Numbered from the stretch's first letter, positions 39,182-49,707 are shown. The stretch: DNA of 64,000 nt from Phocaeicola dorei (GCF_013009555.1 NZ_CP046176.1:3999501-4063500); one strand, 5' to 3'. Notes: generated by a model not told the origin, from the sequence alone. Numbers and translations are program-made.

Positions 39182-41533
39182 CTATTTTATCCGAGGTGTA
39201 TAAAGGTATATCTGATCCAATACCACACCTTCATCCAATGCAGTAAAAATTAAACGATGAGAGGTTTTCCGTGTAACAGGAAGAATCATCCGGCGAACAG
39301 CCTGATTACACAAAACATTTTCCTTCCATTCCTCACTGCGTCCTTTGGTTTCATACGAAACGGACTCCGTGGCACTTCCATCCAAAGAAATGGTAAAACG
39401 TAACCGTTCTCCTTCCACCGGATGATTAGGCAATAATCGTACCTCCACCTCTACAGAATCCGTTTCCCACGCAGCAAACTCAAAAGTAAGTTCTTTATTT
39501 TTTGCCACCGCTACCGCCTTTCCTTCATAACCTAGCCCCTCGCATACTACCGGTGAACTATTAACGCAATCAGCACCATTCCATGTATAGACAGCCTGAC
39601 GTTTTTCAGGTAAAACGGATAAAACTGTTTTTCTTTCCACCCGGTCAAAAACCGGAAGTTTGCGTGGTTGGAAATCCATCATACGATTCCATTTGGTCGT
39701 GTTATAGCGTTTTGTCAAGGAAACAATACTATCATACGCCCTGTCGCTATCCGCCCAATCAACCTTTCCACGACGTGCCAACTGCGCGGTCAACAGTTTG
39801 CTATTCATTTGAGCTGCTGCCTGAACAGGATACTTCGCCAACTGGAAATAGGTTTCTTTTTTTTGTGCAGAAAGCGTATGCCATTCCTGCTCCACTTTAT
39901 CTGATAATTGTTTGTATGCAGTCAGACGTTCTTTTATTTCTTGTTCACTCCAAGGCAAATCACTGATAATTTTAAACTTAGGATCTTTTTCTTCCGTACG
40001 AGTATTCCCCATAAATTCCGGTTTACGGATATAAGCCAAACGATAAGCTTCCTGCATGACAGGTTGTAATTGTGCAGCCACTTCCAGTCCAAACTCACGC
40101 TCTAGAAACTGACGTTGATGAGCTACAACCCCTTGCTGCTTCACCGCTTCCAAGTTCCATGCCATATCAAGGAAAAGTTCTATCTGATATTCAGACGGTT
40201 TAATATCCCCTACATTCAATATCCACATTTTCTGTATCCCTCGCTCATATGCCAAAGTCATTTGTTGATATATCAGCGAAGGATGAGCAGTTCCTAACCA
40301 AAGATAATCATGCGGACGTCCCCAATAAGATATATGATAATATACCCCGTTTCCTCCCTTACGGGCACGTTCTTCTGCTGTAGGGAAATGACGGATATAA
40401 CCATAATTGTCATCGCACCACATCAGCGTCACTTCATCGGGTACTTGCAGCCCAGCATGGTACACATCCAAAACTTCCTTATAAGGAATAAAGACTTGAG
40501 GCACTTGAGTCACATCCTTATTGACATATTTAGTCAACAAATCGCGCTGATCCTTTAGCACTTTAGTCAGAACGGCTTTTTGTTCTTCTATAGTCTTAGC
40601 ACCATTCATCGCACCGTCGTGTACTCCACGCATGCCTAAAGTATACAGATTATCCAACTCTGCAACCTCCTTTACGCGTTGTTCCCAAAAGGACAAAACA
40701 TGAGCACTGTTATGAACATAGTCATACTCTCCCACTCCATCCCGTTTCCACTCACCATTGGTATTCCGCATCATCGGTTCACAATGAGAAGTTCCAATGA
40801 AAATACCAAACTTATCAGCCACTTCTTTGTTGCCCGGTGTAAAATAAAAAGGTACAGAACAGCCATGCATAGCCGGCCAGAAGGTATTAGCACGCAGACG
40901 AAGCATCAATTCAAAGATACGTTCATGCGTTTTCGGGCCTATTTGTCCTTTCACATTGCTCGGCTCGTATGTCTGCCAGCTCCAAGGAGTCAGCCCCCAG
41001 TCCTCATCGTTGATAAAAATCCCCCGATATTCTACGGAAGGAGACTGCATATTCCGATAAGAAACCGGTAGTTGAAAAATCTCTTTCTTTGCAGGGGTCG
41101 CATCTGCCCACCACTCCCATGGAGAAACGCCTATCAACCGTGAAAGTTCCATGACGCCGTATGCAGTACCACGCTTGTCACTGCCAGCTATAACTAATTT
41201 ACCAGTGGAAGAAACGGTCAACAGAAAAGCTTCTTTTTTATTTTTTATAGGAGATAAATCAACACCTGCCTTAGCGATCAAATCACTTTGTCCGATGGTT
41301 CCGACTATAATCCTTCCTTTTTTACTTTCTGGAGTAACGATTATGCGGGTAGAAAAAACAGACTCTACATCACGATTGAGCAAATTCAAAGCTGTATGTA
41401 CAACTTCTTCCTCTGAATTACCACAAGCAATAGTCACCGGTTCACCTGATTTCAAGACAAAAGGGTTCTGTCCATATACTGACAAAACTGCTAAAAAGAA
41501 AGCTAGAAAAGAAATGAGTTTTTTGTATTTCAT
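39182..41533 (-). CDS. GH115-family enzyme (alpha-glucuronidase family)
   Basis: A 783-residue exported protein (signal ends VYGQ). It has the GH115 layout: an N-terminal domain, then RGIFINDEDWGLTPW, RLRANTFWPAMHG, TLGMRGVHDGAM, VTLMWCDDNYGYIRHFP and YYHISYWGRPHDYLWLGT, with the catalytic region after residue 150. Characterised GH115 enzymes remove glucuronic acid from xylan or arabinogalactan; in this pectin operon it may act on glucuronic acid side groups of RG-I. It is slightly shorter than many family members. ATG 41533 is used: the upstream in-frame start at 41599 lies beyond the probable -7 box. It may have its own promoter. Confidence 0.9.
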   Translation of the reverse strand: MKYKKLISFLAFFLAVLSVYGQNPFVLKSGEPVTIACGNSEEEVVHTALNLLNRDVESVFSTRIIVTPESKKGRIIVGTIGQSDLIAKAGVDLSPIKNKKEAFLLTVSSTGKLVIAGSDKRGTAYGVMELSRLIGVSPWEWWADATPAKKEIFQLPVSYRNMQSPSVEYRGIFINDEDWGLTPWSWQTYEPSNVKGQIGPKTHERIFELMLRLRANTFWPAMHGCSVPFYFTPGNKEVADKFGIFIGTSHCEPMMRNTNGEWKRDGVGEYDYVHNSAHVLSFWEQRVKEVAELDNLYTLGMRGVHDGAMNGAKTIEEQKAVLTKVLKDQRDLLTKYVNKDVTQVPQVFIPYKEVLDVYHAGLQVPDEVTLMWCDDNYGYIRHFPTAEERARKGGNGVYYHISYWGRPHDYLWLGTAHPSLIYQQMTLAYERGIQKMWILNVGDIKPSEYQIELFLDMAWNLEAVKQQGVVAHQRQFLEREFGLEVAAQLQPVMQEAYRLAYIRKPEFMGNTRTEEKDPKFKIISDLPWSEQEIKERLTAYKQLSDKVEQEWHTLSAQKKETYFQLAKYPVQAAAQMNSKLLTAQLARRGKVDWADSDRAYDSIVSLTKRYNTTKWNRMMDFQPRKLPVFDRVERKTVLSVLPEKRQAVYTWNGADCVNSSPVVCEGLGYEGKAVAVAKNKELTFEFAAWETDSVEVEVRLLPNHPVEGERLRFTISLDGSATESVSYETKGRSEEWKENVLCNQAVRRMILPVTRKTSHRLIFTALDEGVVLDQIYLYTPRIK

Positions 41534-41553
41534 AGTTTTTATTTTCAATATTG

Positions 41554-41630
41554 CAAAAATAAGACGAAATGGAATTAGATTCCATAGAATAAGATACAAT
41601 AATATGGAAATTCGTCCATAAAGCCTGTAT
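41554..41630 (-). promoter_or_regulatory. Internal promoter and dyads before GH115
   Basis: Minus-strand TATTTTTG (41554-41561) matches TAnnTTTG 21 bases before the ATG at 41533. Just upstream lies a palindrome (ATGGAAT-TAG-ATTCCAT, about 41570-41586) and a wider GACGAA...TTCGTC pair. The 273-base gap here is the largest inside the pectin operon, so the genes from GH115 to rhaM may be separately controlled. Confidence 0.4.
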
Positions 41631-41806
41631 TATTTATCGTATTTATGGTGTTTTTTATGTTGCAGAATACAAAAAGCCTCAATAAACAATTACCACATTT
41701 ACAACAATAAACCAATGTGCCAATATACCAATAGCTATGCGAAACATTACACAGCCTATTGATACATCAGCACATAAACAATAGTACGCCACTTTATCAA
41801 ATCAAT

Positions 41807-43924
41807 TTAAGGCATGGGCGACAATCCCTCCCACATTACATTCCATTTTCCATTTTTCGGGAAACCAGGATTTTCTATTTCACAACCATCCCAACCAGCG
41901 CACATTAATGCAATGGCAGTTAATAAACCACCATTACCAGGTAAATAAACACGTAAACGGGGATCTTGATAATTATGTCCATTCGGCAAATATGTATTGG
42001 TACGTTTATTCATAAGCAATGCCTCCACCGCTTTTTCCGGCTCACCCAATCGAGTAGCATTCATTGCTGTCATAGGATAATCCCAGCCCCAAGTCTTTCC
42101 CCAATTCCAATTATCCCATATCCATTGAAGTGTATTCTTCATGTAATCTTCACGGATTAATTTATTCATAGGCAAGATACCTACGGCACCCAACACTGCC
42201 ATGTGGTCACTGGTAAAACGAATATCCTTATAAGTGTCTATTGCATTTTCCGCAGCCAGATACAACCCATCCTCATTATAAGCCAGCGGAGAAAGTTTGT
42301 CTATTAACTCATCCCATTCCAAGTTACGTTTTTCACCTGCACGCTCACGCCATATCTGCGCTATCTGCATGGCAAAATACCAATAAGAAAGTTCAAAAGG
42401 AGGATTTATAGTAGTACTCGCATTCAATGTTTCTTGAGCTGGAATCGCTCCCTTTAAAATAAACCGCACTCCCAATTCATCATATGTGGCAAAAGCATAC
42501 ATAAACTTAGCTGTTTCTTGAACCAGATAGTTATATTTCTCTATCACTTTCTTATCAGGGTTAGAGCGATAAAGAAGTTCTGCCAGATAAATAAAATGCG
42601 GTTGTTGCCAAATCAAAAAACTGCCTACACTGGAAGGTGCCTCCACACCACTAGGATCAGTCATTTTCATCCATCGGATTCCATCAAAGCCTTGCCGACG
42701 AGCCACTTCCCTTGCTATAGGCTCTACCGTTTTATACCATTCTAAAGTATGGCTGAGTAATTCAGAATGTCCCCAAAGCGGTTGCCATGCCTGATGCCAC
42801 CAAATCATTTCAAGATGATATTTCCCAAACCACGAATTGTAAGTTAGCCCTGTTTCCTGCGGAGGAGTACTGCCCGCGCATTGAATAGCAAGCAAATATT
42901 GACTAAGCACTACCCGACGTTCCAATTCTTTAGCACGCGGATCCGTGCAATGAGAGAAATCTACCGCAGCACCTTCTTCCCAAAAGTTCACCCAATGATT
43001 CTTAGCCAAACTTTCAACTTCAAAAAAATCAGGGAGTACAGCAAGCTGATCTGGCTCATTAGCGGTAAAAGCACATGAAAACGAAAAAGCATCTTCTTGT
43101 GGAAGCAGTACGAAATAATTTTTCTCTTTTTCTTTCAATAATGCCTTGCCTTCCCATTTTAATTCTACATAATATACTGTGGAATCCAACGTACGCTTTA
43201 ACACAGCGCTTTGTGTGTCCTGTTTAAGAACCTCGGTAGAGTGTTTATCATTGGCATCCCAATCACATGCATTATCAGTATGAATACCTGTAGGATAAGG
43301 AAAATGAAATTTTATCCCTGTATGCAAGTGACTGTCTATATGGGCTGAAATCATATCTTGTGCCGGATGGCAAACCGTCCGTACATTAAATTCATTCCCT
43401 TTCCAAGTAAACCGACTGAGTATCTCACCTTCCCATAAATTCAAAGTCTGACTGATTCTGGTAATATCGGAAATAGCAGCCTCATCCCCCCATTCAAATC
43501 CGATCACTCCTAAATGTAACCGATGTGGGTTGGCACGAAACCAATCAGATGCATTCTTTTGTCTTTTATCTTCTTGAGATTGAACTGCATACAATTCCTT
43601 ATGTCCTCGTCCAAAATCATATTCACTCAATGTTTCTTCGTGTCTATAACCGTCCATATTAGCAAAACTATGCCATCCCCATTGACTTTGCGTACCTAGA
43701 GGGACACCTTTTTTATAAGCGTCAGGAAAAGTTTGCAATCCTGTAATATCTACTGTAAATGCAAATTCGCCATTCCCTACTGAAAGCGAAGCCAACGAAT
43801 CGAAAGCTGAAAATTGAGGATTATTCCGATTCACTAACGCCTTACGGTCTATTGAAATCTGCTGTACGGGATGAGTACAGGCACCGAACATCACTAATAA
43901 AGAGCAAAATAACAATATTTTCAT
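41807..43924 (-). CDS. Six-hairpin (alpha/alpha)6-type predicted glycosidase lipoprotein, unclassified (copy 1)
   Basis: A 705-residue lipoprotein (FGAC lipobox). The first half is beta-rich and the second half is helix-rich with aromatic motifs, as in six-hairpin glycosidases: LTYNSWFGKYHLEMIWWH, GFDGIRWMKMTDPSG, IWQQPHFIYLAELLYR, WGWDYPMTAMNATRL and PGNGGLLTAIALMCAGWDG. I do not recognise a numbered GH family with confidence; the helical part is loosely like GH65/GH95-type barrels. It has a paralogue directly upstream (43980-46223) sharing these motifs. Both are probably enzymes acting on RG-I side-chain or backbone fragments; this is inference from context. ATG 43924 is preferred over a GTG at 43942. 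Confidence 0.65.
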   Translation of the reverse strand: MKILLFCSLLVMFGACTHPVQQISIDRKALVNRNNPQFSAFDSLASLSVGNGEFAFTVDITGLQTFPDAYKKGVPLGTQSQWGWHSFANMDGYRHEETLSEYDFGRGHKELYAVQSQEDKRQKNASDWFRANPHRLHLGVIGFEWGDEAAISDITRISQTLNLWEGEILSRFTWKGNEFNVRTVCHPAQDMISAHIDSHLHTGIKFHFPYPTGIHTDNACDWDANDKHSTEVLKQDTQSAVLKRTLDSTVYYVELKWEGKALLKEKEKNYFVLLPQEDAFSFSCAFTANEPDQLAVLPDFFEVESLAKNHWVNFWEEGAAVDFSHCTDPRAKELERRVVLSQYLLAIQCAGSTPPQETGLTYNSWFGKYHLEMIWWHQAWQPLWGHSELLSHTLEWYKTVEPIAREVARRQGFDGIRWMKMTDPSGVEAPSSVGSFLIWQQPHFIYLAELLYRSNPDKKVIEKYNYLVQETAKFMYAFATYDELGVRFILKGAIPAQETLNASTTINPPFELSYWYFAMQIAQIWRERAGEKRNLEWDELIDKLSPLAYNEDGLYLAAENAIDTYKDIRFTSDHMAVLGAVGILPMNKLIREDYMKNTLQWIWDNWNWGKTWGWDYPMTAMNATRLGEPEKAVEALLMNKRTNTYLPNGHNYQDPRLRVYLPGNGGLLTAIALMCAGWDGCEIENPGFPKNGKWNVMWEGLSPMP

Positions 43925-43979
43925 TACTAAATTTTTATACACTGTAAATAGATATTCATTTTTACGACTTCCTTATATC

Positions 43980-46223
43980 CTATGGCATAGGATGTAATCC
44001 CTCCCAACGCACATTCCATTTACCATCTTTGGGAAATCCCGGATTACTGACCGAGCAACCGTCCCACCCGGCACACATCATAGAAACAGCTAATAACAAC
44101 CCTCCATTACCAGGCAAATAAGAACGAAGACGAGTCGAACGATAATTATTACCACTAGGTAAAAGCAAGTCCTCCCGGTTGTCCATAGTTATGGCACGCA
44201 AAGCAATCTCAGGCTGCAACAGGCGAGTAGCATTCATTGCCAATGTGGGATAATTCCAACTCCAAGATCCTCCGGACCAATTCCAATTTTGAGCTGCACG
44301 TACCAAAGTCTTTTGCATTTTTTCTTGATCAATGAGCCGCGACTCAGGCAACATGCCGTAAGCCAGCAAATTTTCAGAAGAAGTTCCTGTAACATAAAAA
44401 GGATCATGCTTACGTTTGCTTTTCTCGCCTTCCGATAGAGAAACAGAACCGTCTGCTTCTTTAGGACGCTGGCCATTAATGTATCCACCGGCCGGCATTT
44501 CCGGTAATTTTTCAGCAGGAATACCATTCACGAAATCAGGTATTCCTCTACCCTTTTCCGCCGGTAAGTAAATGCCATCAGGACTAGTAGCAAGAGGAGC
44601 TAATTTAGCAAGAATTTCATCCCACTCCGCATGACGTTGCAGCCCAAGTCTCTCCCGCCATTTCTGAGCTATGGACAAGCCAAAATGCCAATAAGCCATT
44701 TCAAAAGCAGGATTAAGGGTCGTCTCTTCATTATAGGATTCATTAGCCGCACAAGCTCCCTGAATAATGTAACGATCATTATCAGAATCATAATTAACAA
44801 ACGAAGCCATAAAAGCAGCCGTCTGCTCTACCATATCAGCATACTCACGAAGAAATTCTTGAGAAGGACGTGCACGATAGATAAGTTCTGACATATAAAT
44901 GACATGGGGTTGTTGCCAGATAATAAAAGAGCCGACATCCGATGGTGCCTCTTTAGAAGATGGATCAGTCATTTTCATCCAACGTATGCCATTAAATCCC
45001 TGTCTGGCTGCAATATCACATGCCATCGGTACGGCAGTCTTATACCATTTCAATTGTTTCTCCAAAAGATCTGCTTTATTCCAAAGCGCATAATGAAAAC
45101 TGTGCCACATTACCATTTCTAAATGAAATTTACCATACCATGTATTATAAGTCAGGCCGGTTTCAGCAGGAGGGTAATTTTGCGCTTCCTGCGAACGGAG
45201 CAAATATTGAGACAGCACAACCCGACGCTCCAAAAGCGAAGCACGGGGATCCGTACAGGAAGAAAAATCAATAACACCGGATGTCTGCCAATAATCCCTC
45301 CAACAACGGTTGGCCGAAAGCAGATTAGCCTTGTAATCAGGCTGAGGCACTACAGGTTGGTGCTTATAGAACCCAACATTGAAATTCCACTGCTTATCGG
45401 AAGGTGTCAATTTTAACCTGTTCTTCCCTGTTTGAGAAAGAACAGCTTTACCACTCCAACTGATTTCCACATAATAGACAGTAGAATCTACAGTACGACG
45501 AATAAGAGCCCGTTGAGGTTCGGAAAGAATAATGTCGGTAGAGTGGCAGTCATCGGCTGTCCAGCAAGTAGCATCGTCAGCTGCCTCACCTGTAGGATAA
45601 GGGAAACGGATGCCAACTGCCAGCTTTGCCGATGAAGACACAGAAGCAGAGACAATGTCACTATCGCCATTACAAGAAGTAGTTACTGTAACCGGAAGTT
45701 TTCTCCATAGGAAATGGGAATGAAGTTCTCCTTTCCACATGTCGAGAGTCTGGTCTATTTTAGTAATATCGCTCACCAACAAGCTGTCAAATCCTATATT
45801 TCCCAAATGCAGGCGGTGCGGATTGGCACGAAACCACTCTGCCGCTTTGGCATTACGTTCAGGACCTTCCGGAAATTGTACGGCATAAATCCCATGAGGA
45901 TGACCGGGAAGCGGATGATCCTGTAGAGTTTCAACTATCTTATAGTCCTCCTTGTTAGGAAAACTGTGCCATCCCCATTCGCTATAGGTACCTAAAGACA
46001 AGCCTTCTTTATAATATTCGGGAAAAGTCTGCAATCCCGTAGCATCGGCAGTAAAAGCGAACCGCCCATTTCCGACTGTCAAAGAATGAAGAGAATCAAT
46101 TTTTGTAACATGAGGGTTATTACGCATCACCAATGCATGACGGTCAATAGCAGTATCGGCACAAGCTGTAACCAGCAGCATTGCTGCCAATACAACAATA
46201 AAAAATGTTTTATTTCTCATCAT
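43980..46223 (-). CDS. Six-hairpin (alpha/alpha)6-type predicted glycosidase lipoprotein, unclassified (copy 2)
   Basis: A 747-residue lipoprotein (VTAC lipobox) paralogous to 41807-43924 along its whole length. The shared motifs are NNPH/NNPQ, VGNGRFAFTAD, TGLQTFPEYYKEG, WGWHSFPN, ANPHRLHLG, LTYNTWYGKFHLEM, GIRWMKMTDPS, IWQQPH and MNATRL. It carries an insert of about 40 residues after the PDGIYLPAEKG segment that the other copy lacks, with many Pro, Gly, Glu and Lys residues. Function is unknown; keeping two diverged copies in one operon suggests different substrates or linkages. ATG 46223 is used; a GTG at 46229 touches the upstream stop. Confidence 0.65.
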   Translation of the reverse strand: MMRNKTFFIVVLAAMLLVTACADTAIDRHALVMRNNPHVTKIDSLHSLTVGNGRFAFTADATGLQTFPEYYKEGLSLGTYSEWGWHSFPNKEDYKIVETLQDHPLPGHPHGIYAVQFPEGPERNAKAAEWFRANPHRLHLGNIGFDSLLVSDITKIDQTLDMWKGELHSHFLWRKLPVTVTTSCNGDSDIVSASVSSSAKLAVGIRFPYPTGEAADDATCWTADDCHSTDIILSEPQRALIRRTVDSTVYYVEISWSGKAVLSQTGKNRLKLTPSDKQWNFNVGFYKHQPVVPQPDYKANLLSANRCWRDYWQTSGVIDFSSCTDPRASLLERRVVLSQYLLRSQEAQNYPPAETGLTYNTWYGKFHLEMVMWHSFHYALWNKADLLEKQLKWYKTAVPMACDIAARQGFNGIRWMKMTDPSSKEAPSDVGSFIIWQQPHVIYMSELIYRARPSQEFLREYADMVEQTAAFMASFVNYDSDNDRYIIQGACAANESYNEETTLNPAFEMAYWHFGLSIAQKWRERLGLQRHAEWDEILAKLAPLATSPDGIYLPAEKGRGIPDFVNGIPAEKLPEMPAGGYINGQRPKEADGSVSLSEGEKSKRKHDPFYVTGTSSENLLAYGMLPESRLIDQEKMQKTLVRAAQNWNWSGGSWSWNYPTLAMNATRLLQPEIALRAITMDNREDLLLPSGNNYRSTRLRSYLPGNGGLLLAVSMMCAGWDGCSVSNPGFPKDGKWNVRWEGLHPMP

Positions 46224-46228
46224 AGACA

Positions 46229-47737
46229 CTATTTAGTAAGATACTGAATAAATGTAGACATACCATTCATATATTCCTTGATGGAAATGACTTCAGAAGG
46301 AAGAGGAGCATTAGAGAAGCCCGGATTCTCTTTCGAAACACTAGGCAAACGACCGGGTAAATAATCTTTTTTCTTCAAAATAGTGAGCAGACTATCTACT
46401 TTTTGTGTATCCGCTTGCTGCATTTTACCACGCATTAAATGACTTAGTAAAGTTCCAGAAATATCCGTTTGACCTATAAACGGAGAATCTTTTGTCACTT
46501 CCTCTTTGGAGAGAGAGAGCAAATGCTGATACTCATCTTTTAAAGATTGCAAATCAATAGCCCGCGTAGAGCTATAATGAGTTATGAGTTCATGATAATC
46601 ATAATCCACCCAATAATGATCTGGATCATTATGAAGGTAAAGAGGTCTGTTAGTGCCTACTTCTACAAAAGTAGGACACAATATCTGTCCCGGTTTTACA
46701 GACTTACCCAATTGTTTCATTTGCGCGTCGTTATATCGGATAGATTCTAGAAATTCAAATGCATCCGGAATACGGGCTAAATATTTAGTATCCCCAGTCC
46801 AACGATAAAAACGCATCAAGTTGCGACACATCTCGGCAGTAGCTGTAGCCGCATAACCTGCCGGTTCAAAATCACGGGCATGACCTGGAGAGTAATTGAG
46901 ATCCAACTTATGCTGCATAGCCCAACCTGCCTGAGGCTTTCCTCCCTGCAATGCCAAGACACAAGTCATAGCCCGCTGAAGAGGCTCCAATGCCCGAGTT
47001 TCACCTAATAAAGTGTAACAAGCCAATAAAAAATTAATATTGTTAGTATGAACTCCATCATTAATGGTAATAAACGAAGTATAGTCTTCCTTATCACCTT
47101 TCACATATTCATAATGGAGAGGATAGCGCTGCGGCCACCCACCAATAGGATACTGACTCTCCAAAACAAAATCAAGACACCTTTCTACCGGATATTTATA
47201 CTTCGGATCCAGAGTCAGTAAATACATACGCAAAAGGAACATTCCACTATCGTAGGTAGCCGCATCATCATAAGTACAATTTCCATAATAATGAGCATGT
47301 TCCTGAGCACAATGAATATATCCTTTCTGTACTTTGGAATACCATTGCTTAAGCGAAGTTTCTCCGGAAAAGTCCAACATATAAGGCCATCCCCCACTTG
47401 AATGCTGTCCCCAGATAAGAGCATCTGCCGCTGCTTGTGCCGCTTTCAGGTAATAAGATTCTCCAGTCAATTGATAAGCATTCAAAAATACATTTCCCAT
47501 AGCAGGTGTACCAGCTTCTATCCATATCATACTTGGTTTAGCTTCCAGTTCCCCCCAACAACGGGAGAAATCAGGACTATAATTCCATAAATAGCCACCA
47601 CGGTTGCTGACCTTCTCTACCATGAAACGTGTAGCTTTCATCATAGCCACTTTTATATCAGAGGCCGGAATGTTTTTCTGTGCTCCAGCAGACAACAAAG
47701 TAATGAAAAGCATTACCGCCATACATATCATTTTCAT
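46229..47737 (-). CDS. PL10-like pectate lyase-family protein
   Basis: A 502-residue exported protein (signal ends SAGAQ). It has alpha/alpha-toroid features of pectate lyase family 10: MIWIEAGTPAMGNVF, SGGWPYMLDF, the GGWPQRYPL motif, FITINDGVHTNNINFLLACY (like the family's ITFND segment) and a final domain with few motifs. It probably cleaves homogalacturonan by beta-elimination, but the ITIND variant means the exact substrate is uncertain. It lies 92 bases after SusD and touches the next gene. Confidence 0.7.
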   Translation of the reverse strand: MKMICMAVMLFITLLSAGAQKNIPASDIKVAMMKATRFMVEKVSNRGGYLWNYSPDFSRCWGELEAKPSMIWIEAGTPAMGNVFLNAYQLTGESYYLKAAQAAADALIWGQHSSGGWPYMLDFSGETSLKQWYSKVQKGYIHCAQEHAHYYGNCTYDDAATYDSGMFLLRMYLLTLDPKYKYPVERCLDFVLESQYPIGGWPQRYPLHYEYVKGDKEDYTSFITINDGVHTNNINFLLACYTLLGETRALEPLQRAMTCVLALQGGKPQAGWAMQHKLDLNYSPGHARDFEPAGYAATATAEMCRNLMRFYRWTGDTKYLARIPDAFEFLESIRYNDAQMKQLGKSVKPGQILCPTFVEVGTNRPLYLHNDPDHYWVDYDYHELITHYSSTRAIDLQSLKDEYQHLLSLSKEEVTKDSPFIGQTDISGTLLSHLMRGKMQQADTQKVDSLLTILKKKDYLPGRLPSVSKENPGFSNAPLPSEVISIKEYMNGMSTFIQYLTK

Positions 47738-47829
47738 ACTGTTTTTTTTATAAGATAGGAAGAGAAAAGAAACAAAAAATCATCACTATTCTTCCCCCTT
47801 CCTATATAGAAATGTTTATAATTTATTGA

Positions 47830-49707
47830 TTAATAAGCAGGATGTTGTTGACCGGTTAACCCAGGATTAACATCAATAATGGCTGTGGTGCTCAAAGTAT
47901 ACAGTTCAGCCTGATTCTTGATAAACCCACGATATAACTCGGTAATCCAGGCGGGCAACGTGTTATTGTTTTCTTTATAACCCAATATCTTGGATTGTCC
48001 GGCTATACCGGAATTAGTTTCTCCTGCAATATTGGGAGTAATAAACATATTTACCCAATTCCAAGTGCCTCCATACCGGGCAACCAGTTCACTCATTTCC
48101 GTTTCTGTGGGCTGATGATCGAAATCTATATAAGTAAGACCTACCAAAGGATCCTTCCAAGATGTAGAAGTTGCTTCTTTATATGCCCGATAAGTCTTCA
48201 CCTCATTATAAGGAACCTCACGCATAGCCAGTTTCTCGGTATTTGCTTTTGTTTCAGCCAAAGTTTCAGCCAACAAGTTCCACCGGATAAGATCAGTACG
48301 CCGCCATCCTTCTGTAGCTAATTCAAAGGCACGTTCCTTCACAATCGCTTTAAAAAAAGTATCATAAGTAGAGGGTGTGGTACCTATACGAGAGGCATCT
48401 CCTGCAAAAGCACGCAGACGAACTTGTTCATAAGCTGCCTTAGCCGCTTCCGTGGGCCCATTGTTCAAGTAATTTTCAGCTTCTGCGTACATTAACAATA
48501 CATCCGAATAACGAAGTATAGGCCAATTGACATCCGTTTTCAAAGTGGCCGTACGGGGACCGGCTTTCCAATTGCAGCGCCATTTTCCCAAATTCAAAGC
48601 GCCATAAGGCACAGCAATATCGTTACCAGCCGCATCAATACTGTAATTGCCCACTGTAACATCCCGACGGGTATCATCATCGGCAAAAGAAAGATAAAAG
48701 GTAGGATGAATCAGTTGCAAAGGCAATGTTTTACCATAAAGGGCATTGGAAGCATGAATGCAAAGTCCATTTGTATATCCCACACGACCATTGGTTGTAT
48801 TGCCAAACTCAGCATATTCAAACATTACCTCTTCAGGGTTATAAACGCCACCCTCGTTCAAGGCTCTAAACACATCCTCATATTTAGAAAGCAAGCTGTT
48901 TTCACCTTTACTAATCACTGCTTTACAAGCTTCATCAGCAATGGTATATAATTTTCTTACACGCGATTCATCCAAAGGACGGCGCATCTGAAGAGTAGAT
49001 TTATCATAAGTATTCAGATCCCAATGCAAAGCATAACCTGCTGCATAAAGAGCTGTACGGGCCAATAATCCATAAGCAGCATTCTTGGAAATCCGCTCAG
49101 GAGTAGAGAAAAATCCTTCACTATACCAAGGAAGTACTTCGACAGCTTCTTGCAAATCGGCAATAATGCCATCATAAATCTCATCCCGATCAACACGGGA
49201 AGAAGAAAAAGTCGTCATATCCAATACAGGAACAGTAGAATAAGGTACATCCCCAAAATAACGAATCAAATTCAGAAAGCAAGTAGCCCGAACAGCCAGA
49301 CATTCAGCTATATAAATGTGACACTTTCTCTCGTCCTCTCCCGAAAGGCTCATTGCACGTAATCCTTTCAAGCATGAATTACAACGCTCAATGCTGGAAT
49401 AAGAGGTAGTATAAATGCCTGTGGGACAACTTTGATCATTGAGCACATAATTGGCCGCATAATTATTAGCATTCGAATTACTCTCAGTAGACCACATTTC
49501 ATCTGTTCCATTCTGAGCCTTATACCAAGCATCCTGCATCCAGACACCTGTGTAACAAGCAAGAACAGCCATCTCAGCTTTATCAATGGAAGAGAAAACA
49601 CTTTCACTGTCTGTCTTCGATTTAGAAGGAAGATCCAGAAAGTCAGAACAAGAACTGAAATTGATCGCCAAAAAGGCAACAGCTATATAATATACTATTT
49701 TCTTCAT
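47830..49707 (-). CDS. SusD/RagB-family glycan-binding lipoprotein
   Basis: A 625-residue surface lipoprotein (NFSSC, Cys20; SDFLDLPSKSKT after it). It has the helical TPR-like scaffold of SusD (YAAGYALHWDLNTYDKSTL; WRRTDLIRWN near the end) and the RagB-type C-terminus. It binds oligosaccharides for the SusC encoded 18 bases upstream. Confidence 0.93.
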   Translation of the reverse strand: MKKIVYYIAVAFLAINFSSCSDFLDLPSKSKTDSESVFSSIDKAEMAVLACYTGVWMQDAWYKAQNGTDEMWSTESNSNANNYAANYVLNDQSCPTGIYTTSYSSIERCNSCLKGLRAMSLSGEDERKCHIYIAECLAVRATCFLNLIRYFGDVPYSTVPVLDMTTFSSSRVDRDEIYDGIIADLQEAVEVLPWYSEGFFSTPERISKNAAYGLLARTALYAAGYALHWDLNTYDKSTLQMRRPLDESRVRKLYTIADEACKAVISKGENSLLSKYEDVFRALNEGGVYNPEEVMFEYAEFGNTTNGRVGYTNGLCIHASNALYGKTLPLQLIHPTFYLSFADDDTRRDVTVGNYSIDAAGNDIAVPYGALNLGKWRCNWKAGPRTATLKTDVNWPILRYSDVLLMYAEAENYLNNGPTEAAKAAYEQVRLRAFAGDASRIGTTPSTYDTFFKAIVKERAFELATEGWRRTDLIRWNLLAETLAETKANTEKLAMREVPYNEVKTYRAYKEATSTSWKDPLVGLTYIDFDHQPTETEMSELVARYGGTWNWVNMFITPNIAGETNSGIAGQSKILGYKENNNTLPAWITELYRGFIKNQAELYTLSTTAIIDVNPGLTGQQHPAY

